From positions 124,001 through 188,000 of the forward strand of contig CBDCXF010000002.1 in NCBI GenBank assembly GCA_965223755.1: a stretch of 64,000 bases of DNA, in the 5' to 3' direction. The stretch is from CBDCXF01 sp965223755 (GTDB lineage Bacteria; Acidobacteriota; Thermoanaerobaculia; Multivoradales; JAHEKO01). Within the stretch, counting starts at the first letter, position 1. Every line of letters begins with the position of its first letter. The translations under genes were made by a program, and so were the position numbers. Shown one piece after another: positions 56,567 through 64,000 of this stretch. The notes under the pieces are model-generated. The model was not told where the DNA came from and made no database searches. It was given only the letters and a program-made list of their open reading frames with translations.

Positions 56567-58069
56567 CTAGAAGCCGCGGCGTTGCAAAGTGCGCCGATCG
56601 ATGCCCAACATCCGCGCTGCACGGGACTTGTTGCCATTGGCGAGCTGCAACACGCGCTGGATGTGGCGGCGCTCAACGGTACCGAGGTCCAGAGGGGTGG
56701 GGCCCATGGCATCGGGCGCCGAGCCCAGCAGCGAACGCACCAGTTCAGAACCGACATCGCCCTCGCCTGCGAGAGAGAGCGCCGCTTCAACCAGGTTTTT
56801 CAGTTCCCGAACATTGCCAGGATAATCGTGCGCGACCAGGAGAGCGAGTGCCTCAGCCGTAAACGTCGGAGGTTCGATGCCTTCGCGTCGACTGAACTCT
56901 CGGGTGAAGTGACGGATGAGTGGGGCGATGTCTTCATGTCGCTCCCGCAGCGGAGGCACACGTACCTCGACGCCCTTGAGACGGTAGTAGAGGTCCTCGC
57001 GAAAAGCCCCTTGCGTCAACTTCGCCTCGAGATCCTGGTGAGTCGCCGACACCACGCGCACGTCAACGGGAATCGGCGCCGAACCGCCGACACGAGTGAT
57101 CTCTCCCTCTTGCAAAGCCCGCAACAATTTCACTTGCAGCGCCGGCTCCAGGTCACCGATCTCATCCAGAAAGAGCGTGCCCCGGTCCGCCAGTTCGAAC
57201 TGTCCCCGGCGAGCGCGGACGCCGGTGGCGACCCCGCGCTCAATGCCGAACAGCTCGCTTTCGAGCAAGGTCTCGGGAAGCGCGGCGCAATTGATGGCCA
57301 CCAACGGACCCGGACGTCCCGACAGTCCGTGAACGACCTTGGCCATCAATTCTTTGCCGGTGCCGCTTTCACCACGAATCAACACGCTGATGCCGCGCGG
57401 CGCCACACGGCCGAGCACTTCCATCGCTTCTTGCAGCGGTCGCGCGCGCGCCACGACTTTGGTACCGACATCGACTTCACTCCAGGCGGCGCGCAGCGCC
57501 CGATTTTCCTCTTCCAAGGCCTGGTTGCGCTGCGCCAGAGACTGAAGACGGCGCTCGTTGGCGATCGCCGTCGCCATCAGCACCGCGGCAGATTCGAGGA
57601 ATCGACGGTCTTCGAGCTGGAAGGCGGCCACGCCCCCAGCCCGGTCTTCTTTGTCCAGCACCACCAGCAGGCCGACACACGCCGACCCACCGACCACCGG
57701 CACCGCGAGCAGGTGTTCGTACCGGCGCCCGAGAAACGTGCCCTCGGCGAGCTGCAGAGTGCGTGTCTCTTCGACAACCCGGTTCCAAACCCCACTCTCG
57801 AGCACTTCCTGGTGCACCGGGAAGGGCGGCTGCCAGCCGACCTGGGCCACAGCGCCGCCGACCTCGTCTTCGTCTTCACTTCCTGCGACGGGGGTCCGGC
57901 CGACTGCGAACACCAGCGCGGCGGAGGGATCCAAGACTGCGGCAACCCGCTCGAGGACTTCCTCGACCAGAACCGACTCGGGGCCCGACAGATGTAAGGC
58001 GAGATCGTAGAGCGTCTCCAACTGCAGCGTGCGCCGCTTGTCGCTGAATGTGACTCCAAAGGGACTCAT
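56567..58069 (-). CDS. GAF-AAA+-Fis enhancer-binding-type regulator with altered GAFTGA loop
   Basis: 500 residues. GAF domain about 15-170; linker helix; AAA+ domain about 200-435 with Walker A GESGTGKE (233-240), ESELFGIERGVATGV (loop at 279-284), Walker B TLFLDEIGDL (DE at 302-303), arginine-finger region FREDLYYRLKGVEVRVPPLRERHEDI. Fis-type HTH at the end (RRHIQRVLQLANGNKSRAARMLGIDRRTLQRRGF). The sigma54-contacting GAFTGA motif is GVATGV here. GAFTGA is needed to remodel sigma54 holoenzyme, so this member may work differently or with another sigma form. Partner kinase unclear; its own GAF domain may sense the signal. Confidence 0.92.
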   Translation of the reverse strand: MSPFGVTFSDKRRTLQLETLYDLALHLSGPESVLVEEVLERVAAVLDPSAALVFAVGRTPVAGSEDEDEVGGAVAQVGWQPPFPVHQEVLESGVWNRVVEETRTLQLAEGTFLGRRYEHLLAVPVVGGSACVGLLVVLDKEDRAGGVAAFQLEDRRFLESAAVLMATAIANERRLQSLAQRNQALEEENRALRAAWSEVDVGTKVVARARPLQEAMEVLGRVAPRGISVLIRGESGTGKELMAKVVHGLSGRPGPLVAINCAALPETLLESELFGIERGVATGVRARRGQFELADRGTLFLDEIGDLEPALQVKLLRALQEGEITRVGGSAPIPVDVRVVSATHQDLEAKLTQGAFREDLYYRLKGVEVRVPPLRERHEDIAPLIRHFTREFSRREGIEPPTFTAEALALLVAHDYPGNVRELKNLVEAALSLAGEGDVGSELVRSLLGSAPDAMGPTPLDLGTVERRHIQRVLQLANGNKSRAARMLGIDRRTLQRRGF

Positions 58070-58185
58070 TGCTGTAGATGACGCAAACGGAAGCGTCGTA
58101 AAAGTTTAGCGCACTGTTGAGCGTATTAGGGACAATGAACTGAACAAGTTCTTAGCCTGCTTTGCGAACAGCGCAGCAAACCCGC

Positions 58186-60999
58186 CTAGCCCAAGGCTAC
58201 GCTCAAGTAACGCCCGGTGTGACTTTTGGAATTTTTGGCCACCTCTTCCGGCGTTCCTTGGGCGACGATGGCGCCTCCACCGTCGCCACCCTCAGGCCCC
58301 AAGTCAAGGACCCAATCGGCGGTTTTGATCACATCCAGGTTGTGCTCGATGATGACCACCGTGTTGCCTTTGTCCACCAGCCGGTGCAACAGGTTCAGCA
58401 ATTTGGCGATGTCGTCGAAATGCAGGCCGGTGGTCGGTTCGTCGAGCAGGTAGAGAGTGCGGCCGGTGGAGCGTTTGCACAGTTCGCGCGCCAACTTGGT
58501 GCGTTGGGCCTCGCCGCCGGACAGGGTGGTCGCCGGCTGGCCCAAGCGCAAGTACCCCAAACCCACGTCATCCAGGGTCGAGACAATGCGCTCGATCGAA
58601 GGAATGTGGGCGAAGAAGGCCCGCGCCTCCTCCACCGTCAAGTCGAGGATGTCGGCGATGCTGTGCCCCTTGTAGGTGACCGCCAGAGTCTCGCGATCGT
58701 AGCGACTGCCGCCGCAGACATCGCAGGTCACGTAGACATCGGGCAGAAAGTGCATCTCGATCTTGAGTTGGCCGTCTCCCGAGCACGCTTCACAACGTCC
58801 GCCCTTGACGTTGAAGCTGAACCGACCCGGCTTGTAGCCGCGCGCCTTGGCTTCCGGCGTCTGCGCCATGAGGTTGCGGATGGGGCCAAAAACATTGGTG
58901 TAGGTGGCCGGGTTAGAGCGGGGCGTACGACCGATCGGACTCTGATCGATGGCGATGACCTTGTCGAGGGCATCTAGACCGACGATTTCGCGATGTTCGC
59001 CCGGGCGGTCCTGCGCCCGGTAGAGAATGCGCGCCAGAGCCGGGTACAGAATTTCGTTGACAAGACTGGATTTGCCTGAACCCGAGACGCCGGTGACCGC
59101 GACCAGTTTGCCGAGAGGAAAGATGGCGTCGACGTCCTTGAGATTGTTGTGGCGAGCGCCCAACACCGTCACCTCTCCCCCATTGCCCTCGCGCCGCTCG
59201 ACGGGGGTGGGAATCTCCTTGTCGCCGCGAAGATACTGGCCGGTCAGCGACTCCGACGAAGACTCGATCTTGCCCGGCGGCCCCTCCCACACCACTTCGC
59301 CACCGTGAACACCGGCTCCGGGACCCAGGTCGACGACCCAATCCGCGGCTCGAATGGTCGCCTCGTCGTGCTCCACTACCAGCACTGAGTTACCCAGATC
59401 CCGCATCCCCCGCAGAGTTTCGATCAAGCGGTCGTTGTCGCGTTGATGCAAGCCGATCGAAGGCTCATCCAGGACGTACAAAACCCCCATCAGCTTGGAG
59501 CCGATTTGGGTTGCGAGGCGAATCCGCTGGCTTTCGCCACCCGACAACGTCGCCGAGGACCTCTCCAGGGTGAGGTAGCCGACGCCAACGTCGTCTAAAA
59601 AGCGCAGCCGATCTTGGACTTCCTTGAGTACCTTGCCGGCGATCTGCAGTTCGCGCTCATCCAAAGACAGTTCATCCAGAAGCGCCCGCAAGTCACTGAC
59701 CGACAGCCGCGCCCAGTCCGAGATCGAGGAGTCGTGCACGCGGATCGCCAAGGCCTCGGGTTTGAGGCGATGGCCGTCGCACTTGGGACACACCTGCACC
59801 GACATGTATTTCTCGATCTCCGCCCGCACCACCGCCGAATCGGTGTCTCGGTAGCGACGGGTCAGCAGAGGAATCACCCCCTCGTAAGCCCCCTCCCAAG
59901 AGTAAGCCGACTTCTTTCCCTGAATTTCAAAGGTGAGTTCTTGATCGCCGCTGCCGGTGAGAATCGTCTCGCGCGCTTTGGCCGGAAGATCCTTCCAAGG
60001 CTTTTCAAGATCAAAGCCCATCGCTTCCGCCAGTGTCTCGACCATGCGCATGCGCCACGACTTCGAACCGGCCGGCCATGGCGCAATTGCCCCGGCCGCT
60101 ATGCTGCGCCCAGGATCGGCGATCACTTTGTCTGGGTCCACCCGCATCAGGGTGCCGAGGCCGGCGCACTCGGGACAAGCGCCGTGAGGACTGTTGAAGG
60201 AAAACAAACGCGGCGTCACCTCGGCCAGACCCGAGCCGCAATGGGAGCAAGCGTAGTTGCGCGACAGCAGTTCTTCGTCGAAGCCCTCGGCCGCGACGGC
60301 CAGCAAACCGGAAGAGACGTTCAGCGCAGTCTCAATCGAGTCCGCGACCCGCTGCTCGATCTCCGGCTTCATCACCAGGCGATCGATGACGATGTCGATG
60401 TCGTGGCGCTTGTTCTTGTCGAGTTCCGGTGGATCCCCGGTGAGATCGACCTTCTCCCCGTCTACGCGCGCTCGCAGGAAACCCTCTTTGGCCATGCGCC
60501 GCAGTTGGCGTTTGTACTCGCCCTTTTTACCGCGGACATAGGGAGCGTAGAGGACGAGACGCGTGCCCTCGGGGAAGCTCATCACCCGATCCACCATCTG
60601 CTGCACCGTTTGCGGCTCCACCCGCCGACCGCAGTTGGGGCAATGAGGTCTGCCAATGGAGGCAAACAGGAGCCGCAGATAGTCGTGGATCTCGGTCACC
60701 GTGCCCACCGTCGACCGTGGGTTGCGCGACACCGATTTTTGTTCGATCGAGATCGCCGGCGACAGACCTTCGATGGCGTCAACGTCGGGCTTCTCGGTCT
60801 GTTGCAGGAACTGCCGCGCGTAGGACGACAACGACTCGACATAGCGCCGCTGCCCTTCAGCAAACAAGGTATCGAAAGCGAGCGATGATTTGCCCGAGCC
60901 GGAAACCCCGGTGACCACAACCAACTGGTTGCGCGGGATCTCGACATGGATGTTCCTTAGGTTGTGCTCGCGAGCGCCGCGAATGACGATGCTGTCCAC
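58186..60999 (-). CDS. uvrA: Excinuclease ABC subunit A
   Basis: 937 residues, the usual UvrA length. Two ABC ATPase domains with Walker A GVSGSGKSSLAFDTLFAEGQRRYVESLSSYARQFL (near residue 31) and GVSGSGKSSLVNEILYPAL, signature motifs LSGGESQRIRLATQIGS and LSGGEAQRTKLARELC, zinc-binding CSHCGSG/CPECAG and CEACSGDGQ. It detects bulky DNA lesions with UvrB. The gene starts 4 bp downstream of the smpB stop on the same strand. Confidence 0.98.
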   Translation of the reverse strand: MDSIVIRGAREHNLRNIHVEIPRNQLVVVTGVSGSGKSSLAFDTLFAEGQRRYVESLSSYARQFLQQTEKPDVDAIEGLSPAISIEQKSVSRNPRSTVGTVTEIHDYLRLLFASIGRPHCPNCGRRVEPQTVQQMVDRVMSFPEGTRLVLYAPYVRGKKGEYKRQLRRMAKEGFLRARVDGEKVDLTGDPPELDKNKRHDIDIVIDRLVMKPEIEQRVADSIETALNVSSGLLAVAAEGFDEELLSRNYACSHCGSGLAEVTPRLFSFNSPHGACPECAGLGTLMRVDPDKVIADPGRSIAAGAIAPWPAGSKSWRMRMVETLAEAMGFDLEKPWKDLPAKARETILTGSGDQELTFEIQGKKSAYSWEGAYEGVIPLLTRRYRDTDSAVVRAEIEKYMSVQVCPKCDGHRLKPEALAIRVHDSSISDWARLSVSDLRALLDELSLDERELQIAGKVLKEVQDRLRFLDDVGVGYLTLERSSATLSGGESQRIRLATQIGSKLMGVLYVLDEPSIGLHQRDNDRLIETLRGMRDLGNSVLVVEHDEATIRAADWVVDLGPGAGVHGGEVVWEGPPGKIESSSESLTGQYLRGDKEIPTPVERREGNGGEVTVLGARHNNLKDVDAIFPLGKLVAVTGVSGSGKSSLVNEILYPALARILYRAQDRPGEHREIVGLDALDKVIAIDQSPIGRTPRSNPATYTNVFGPIRNLMAQTPEAKARGYKPGRFSFNVKGGRCEACSGDGQLKIEMHFLPDVYVTCDVCGGSRYDRETLAVTYKGHSIADILDLTVEEARAFFAHIPSIERIVSTLDDVGLGYLRLGQPATTLSGGEAQRTKLARELCKRSTGRTLYLLDEPTTGLHFDDIAKLLNLLHRLVDKGNTVVIIEHNLDVIKTADWVLDLGPEGGDGGGAIVAQGTPEEVAKNSKSHTGRYLSVALG

Positions 61000-61002
61000 C
61001 AG

Positions 61003-61455
61003 TTACCTCCCGCGCGACATCGCCTCTTCGGCTTCCCGATCCATGATGCGCTTTTTCGCGGCCAGTCGTTTGTCGTGCAGTTTCTTGCCGCGCACAACCG
61101 CAATCTCCACCTTGACCAAATGCCCTTTGAGGTACATGGCCAGGGGCACCACGGTCAGGCCTTTGCGCATCACCACCTCTTCCAGTTTGGCGATCTCACG
61201 TTTATGGAGCAGCAATTTGCGGCGGCGCTCGGGGTCATGGTTGGCGTAAGTGCCGTGCGAGTATGGGGAAATGTGGACTCCCACCAGCCACGCTTCGCCA
61301 TCCCGCACCTCGACGTAGGCGTCACGAAGCTGCACGCGCCCCTCGCGAATCGACTTCACCTCGGTGCCGGCGAGCGCGATGCCAGCCTCCAGCTTCTCCT
61401 CAATGTGGTACTCGTGGCGCGCGCGCCGGTTGGCGGCCAGAATCTTGCGACTCAT
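61003..61455 (-). CDS. smpB: SsrA-binding protein SmpB
   Basis: 150 residues from the ATG at 61455; an upstream in-frame extension to 61530 runs through the tandem repeat and is not conserved. ILAANRRARHEYHIEEKLEAGIALAGTEVKSIREGRVQLRDAYVEVRDGEAWLVGVHISPYSHGTYANHDPERRRKLLLHKREI, and KGLTVVPLAMYLKGHLVKVEIAVVRGKKLHDKR: complete SmpB. Works with tmRNA to rescue stalled ribosomes. The ssrA gene was not seen in the window. Followed by uvrA. Confidence 0.98.
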   Translation of the reverse strand: MSRKILAANRRARHEYHIEEKLEAGIALAGTEVKSIREGRVQLRDAYVEVRDGEAWLVGVHISPYSHGTYANHDPERRRKLLLHKREIAKLEEVVMRKGLTVVPLAMYLKGHLVKVEIAVVRGKKLHDKRLAAKKRIMDREAEEAMSRGR

Positions 61456-61490
61456 CGTGTTTTCGTATTCGTAGCGTGGCCCAGTTCCCG

Positions 61491-61521
61491 GACCGCCCAA
61501 ATCCAGAACCGCCCAAGTCCA
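61491..61521. repeat. Two-copy 15/16-bp tandem repeat upstream of smpB
   Basis: GACCGCCCAAATCCA (61491-61505) and GAACCGCCCAAGTCCA (61506-61521), with a weaker third unit (GAGCTGCAAAGTCTA). Another locus-specific short tandem repeat, here about 40 bp upstream of the smpB start. The rest of 61522-61679 shows nothing I can name. Confidence 0.75.
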
Positions 61522-61679
61522 GAGCTGCAAAGTCTACCTGCAACGGCGGAGGAGCCGACTCGCAAAAGGTCAGCCTGAAAATAAAGAATAGGAATTGAGT
61601 GTCGGCAAGGCGGCTGGAGCCACTGCCTGCATGATCGATGCGTTATACCAGCGCCAATGACCATGCTAGATTCTTCGAA

Positions 61680-62261
61680 ATGAGCGCTTTGGGCGCCCTC
61701 CACACCCGAGTGCTGGTCACCGCATTCGTTCTTCTCGCACCTCCGATCGCAGCAGCCGGCGAAGGGGATGCTGCGATCGCGCAGTTGACCGCAGTGGTTC
61801 GCGAAGGCCGACTCCTAGCCGATCTATCGGCTACCAACACCCTCAACCTAAACCTTCTCAAGCGGCTCGAATCGGGGCTACCGGTCACCGTCGAGTATGA
61901 AGTGCAATTGCGCGGACAACGCCTCGACAAGAACAGCCGCTGGTCGCAGACCGCCTCCCTGACGCTAGAAGCGGTTTATGACGCAGTGGCTCGCGAGTAC
62001 GCCATCAGCCGCCGTGTCGACGGTGAGTTGGTCAGCGTCGACAGTGCCCGCGACCTGGAAACGCTGGATCCGCTTCTTTCCGGATTCGAGAAGATGCCGG
62101 TGTTCTCCGTCGAAGATCTGGACTTGGCGCAACCGGCAACGGTCAAGGCCCGCGTCATCGAACGCCGCCGGCTCTGGCTGTGGATCATTCCAACCGTTTC
62201 GGCGTCCGACTGGGTTGAGGCGGCGGTCGCCACCAACGAAGGAAACGAGCAAGAACCGTGA
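61680..62261 (+). CDS. Exported DUF4390 protein
   Basis: 193 residues from the ATG at 61680. Signal peptide (LHTRVLVTAFVLLAPPIAAAGEG). LTAVVREGRLLADLSATNTLNLNLLKRLESGLPVTVEYEVQLRGQRLDKNSRWSQTASLTLEAVYDAVAREYAISRRVDGELVSVDSARDLETL fits DUF4390. The stop overlaps the next gene's GTG. DUF4390 genes are often found directly before ntrY-type kinases, which is the case here. Function unknown, presumably envelope-linked. Confidence 0.88.
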   Translation: MSALGALHTRVLVTAFVLLAPPIAAAGEGDAAIAQLTAVVREGRLLADLSATNTLNLNLLKRLESGLPVTVEYEVQLRGQRLDKNSRWSQTASLTLEAVYDAVAREYAISRRVDGELVSVDSARDLETLDPLLSGFEKMPVFSVEDLDLAQPATVKARVIERRRLWLWIIPTVSASDWVEAAVATNEGNEQEP

Positions 62262-64000
62262 GCCAACCGGGCAAACCCCCTCGCTCCCTGGACGGTCGCC
62301 TGATTCTGCTCGGCGCCATCATCCTTCTCATCAGCCTGCCCCTGCTCTTCGATCTCTTCCAACGCCAAGCGGATCCCTTCGGCAGCTCAGGACTCGAGGG
62401 CTCCACACTGTGGATTCTGCTGGCGGTGACGCTGGTCGCGGCGCTGGTGCTTCTCGCAGCAGTAGTGCGCACAGCGGTGCGGCTGTGGATGAAGCGGCGG
62501 CACTTCGACCATGGCGTGTTCGGTTCCCTGTGGACCACCATCTACGGCGCCTCATTGATCGCCCTGGCTCTGTGGCTGGGGGTCGGCTACTTGATGATCA
62601 AGGCCTTGGAGCGAGCCTGGTCGGACCCTGCAGTGCAAACGGTGCTGACTCAAGGCAACGCGCTGGCGCAGTCCTTCGCCAACGAAGTTGAGCAAACCAC
62701 CGCGCGCGATGTGCGGCTGGTGGCCGACGCCACTCCCAGCAACCTGCTCGACCAAAGCCCCACCGGTCTCGGGACCACGCTGCGTGGTTTGCGCGAACGG
62801 TTTGAACTCGATTATCTGGCCCTCTATGAAGGACGAGAGTTGGTCCACGCGGTACTCGACCCGCAAGCTGGCATCGGCACTCTGCCGGAACCGGGCACGA
62901 CCTTCCTCGACAACGTCGCCGCCGCGGGCGAAGGGCTGCGCATGCCCCCGCGACAACGTGGCCGCCTGGTCATCGCCGGCCGTCGCCTGACCGAAACCGA
63001 CCCGCCATCGGTTCTCCTGGTCGGTAACGTTCTGGAACCACACGTCGTCGACCAGCGCCGATCGCTGCTCGAGTCCTATCAGGGATTGCGGCGACTCGAA
63101 CTGGACAAAGAAAAGTGGCTGGTTCTGGGCTACGGACTGTTGCTGTTGCTGGGCCTCCTTGGACCGGCGATCACCTTCTTGATTGCACGCGCCGTCGGCG
63201 ATCACTTCGACCGCTCGGTGGACGCCCTCGAAAGAGCCACCGATCGCTTGGCGCAAGGCGACTTGGAACACCGCATCGACACCGAGTCGGAAGACGAGTT
63301 AGGGCGACTGACCGCCCGCTTCAACGCCATGGCCGATGAACTCGAAGCGCGCGGATTGGCTCTGTCGAAAGCACACGCTGAAACCCAGACCGAGCGAGCT
63401 TTGGCACGAGCGGTCAACGAGGGCGTCGCGTCGGGCGTGATCGCCGTCGACAACTCGGGTCTGATCACGGTCATCAATAGAGCCGCACGCGAACTCCTCG
63501 CCCTCGGTTCGGAGCCGGTCTTGGATCAATCGGTGCGCGACATCCTGACTGCACGCGGCTTGGACGAAATCGCCGACATTGCAGAGGGCGCCGACGGAAG
63601 CAGCGACCGCCAGGAAATCCGCGCCGCAGTCGGCGGCCGCTGGAAGATGTTTGCCGCCACCCGTCGCGAACTGGTCGACACCGAGGGCCACCACAGCGGT
63701 CGCGTGGTTGTTTTGGAAGACCTCACCGACCTTATCCAGGCCAAAGAGAGTGGAGCCTGGCGCGACGCCGCGCGCAAAGTCGCCCACGAGATTCGCAACC
63801 CCCTGACGCCGATCCAACTCTCCGCTGAAAGGCTGAAGCGCAAGGCGGTTTCCGGGGACGCCGACCTCGCCGCCACGGTCCAAGAGGCCTCGGACACCAT
63901 CGTCGACGAAGTGCAGACCATGAAGCGGATGGTCGACGAATTCTCGCAATACGCTCGACTGCCCGCGCCCAACCCGGTGCCCACGGATGTCGACGAACTG
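62258..64000 (+). CDS. ntrY: NtrY-like membrane sensor histidine kinase (3' end outside window)
   Basis: Open in frame from the GTG at 62258 to the right edge, 581 codons visible. Order: three N-terminal TM helices (about 15-30, 50-72, 90-112), an extracytoplasmic or linker region, TM (about 290-312), HAMP (ATDRLAQGDLEHRIDTESEDELGRLTARFNAMADEL), PAS-like domain (EGVASGVIAVDNSGLITVINRAARELLALGSEPV), then AWRDAARKVAHEIRNPLTPIQLSAERLKRKA with the phospho-His. The HATPase domain is cut off. 'WRDAARKVAHEIRNPLTPIQLSAERL' is the NtrY signature; partner NtrX (sigma54-type) should follow outside the window. Confidence 0.92.
   Translation, partial: MSQPGKPPRSLDGRLILLGAIILLISLPLLFDLFQRQADPFGSSGLEGSTLWILLAVTLVAALVLLAAVVRTAVRLWMKRRHFDHGVFGSLWTTIYGASLIALALWLGVGYLMIKALERAWSDPAVQTVLTQGNALAQSFANEVEQTTARDVRLVADATPSNLLDQSPTGLGTTLRGLRERFELDYLALYEGRELVHAVLDPQAGIGTLPEPGTTFLDNVAAAGEGLRMPPRQRGRLVIAGRRLTETDPPSVLLVGNVLEPHVVDQRRSLLESYQGLRRLELDKEKWLVLGYGLLLLLGLLGPAITFLIARAVGDHFDRSVDALERATDRLAQGDLEHRIDTESEDELGRLTARFNAMADELEARGLALSKAHAETQTERALARAVNEGVASGVIAVDNSGLITVINRAARELLALGSEPVLDQSVRDILTARGLDEIADIAEGADGSSDRQEIRAAVGGRWKMFAATRRELVDTEGHHSGRVVVLEDLTDLIQAKESGAWRDAARKVAHEIRNPLTPIQLSAERLKRKAVSGDADLAATVQEASDTIVDEVQTMKRMVDEFSQYARLPAPNPVPTDVDEL

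Noticed and set aside
56582..57997. 471-residue plus-strand frame opposite the Fis-type regulator
   Set aside because: Antisense shadow with no domain; the minus-strand frame has intact AAA+ motifs.
58162..60888. Long plus-strand frames opposite uvrA (271 and 424 residues)
   Set aside because: Antisense shadows of a GC-rich gene. Low-complexity composition and no recognisable domain.

Overview
The window is 64 kb of GC-rich DNA from a free-living, Gram-negative, didermic bacterium, most likely Acidobacteriota (Thermoanaerobaculia-like). That placement is inference from gene content and style: Tat/PqqD-type peptides with HprK-like kinases, choice-of-anchor L and 'GYWKNHP' secreted proteins, BNR-propeller exported proteins, split gcvPA/gcvPB, an RsbU/V/W partner-switching module and NtrY. 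No rRNA is present to confirm it. The window starts inside a thiolase gene and ends inside an ntrY-like kinase gene.

Layout. 0-3.3 kb: thiolase and enoyl-CoA hydratase (fatty-acid or butanoate beta-oxidation), then an exported DUF2911/TPR protein. 3.6-8.4 kb: an accessory block with a PqqD-domain protein fused to a Tat-like segment and an eight-cysteine tail, a secreted choice-of-anchor L protein, an HPr-kinase-like ATPase and a nucleotidyltransferase-fold protein. 8.5-12.3 kb: a ChvG/ChvI-like two-component system divergent from two related membrane proteins; an intact IS481-family element sits exactly on the second one's stop codon (12.26-13.30 kb). 13.4-16.4 kb: housekeeping operon rplU-rpmA-obgE-nadD-rsfS. 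16.7-23 kb: an exported BNR-propeller protein, an orphan histidine kinase and an FHA/trypsin-like membrane protease. 23-29 kb: peptide-type ABC importer (binding protein and two permeases, no ATPase), queA and NDH-2. 29-38 kb: small accessory genes including a DUF4143 ATPase, TfoX-like, MFS exporter, DUF4031-like, ABM, DUF1272, a methyltransferase, and a TetR/hydrolase pair with matching operators. 38-43 kb: glycine cleavage operon gcvT-gcvH-gcvPA-gcvPB, preceded by an AT-rich region with DnaA-box-like sequences. 43.5-47 kb: metallophosphoesterase, DUF883-type membrane proteins, a TusA-like/DsrE/methyltransferase group and tRNA-Ala(CGC). 47-53.6 kb: lipoprotein, rfbF, rmuC, exported PCMT, mtaB, pmbA. 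53.7-58 kb: RsbU/V/W-like module, a 51-residue membrane protein and an enhancer-binding-like regulator with a non-canonical GAFTGA loop. 58-64 kb: uvrA, smpB, a DUF4390 protein and ntrY.

The most distinctive genome-wide signal is a set of short (14-22 bp) tandem arrays in intergenic DNA. Each has its own sequence. Several begin in the last codons and stop codon of the preceding gene (after the DUF2911 gene, gcvT, rfbF and pmbA), as if the gene end itself had been copied. A second, dispersed family is built on GGGAGGGGGCAAGCCCCTCC-type inverted repeats. The best candidate for a poorly described system is the PqqD-Cys / HprK-like / nucleotidyltransferase block with its paired CRP-type operator sites.

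All functional calls come from reading the translated sequence by eye. No database search was run.
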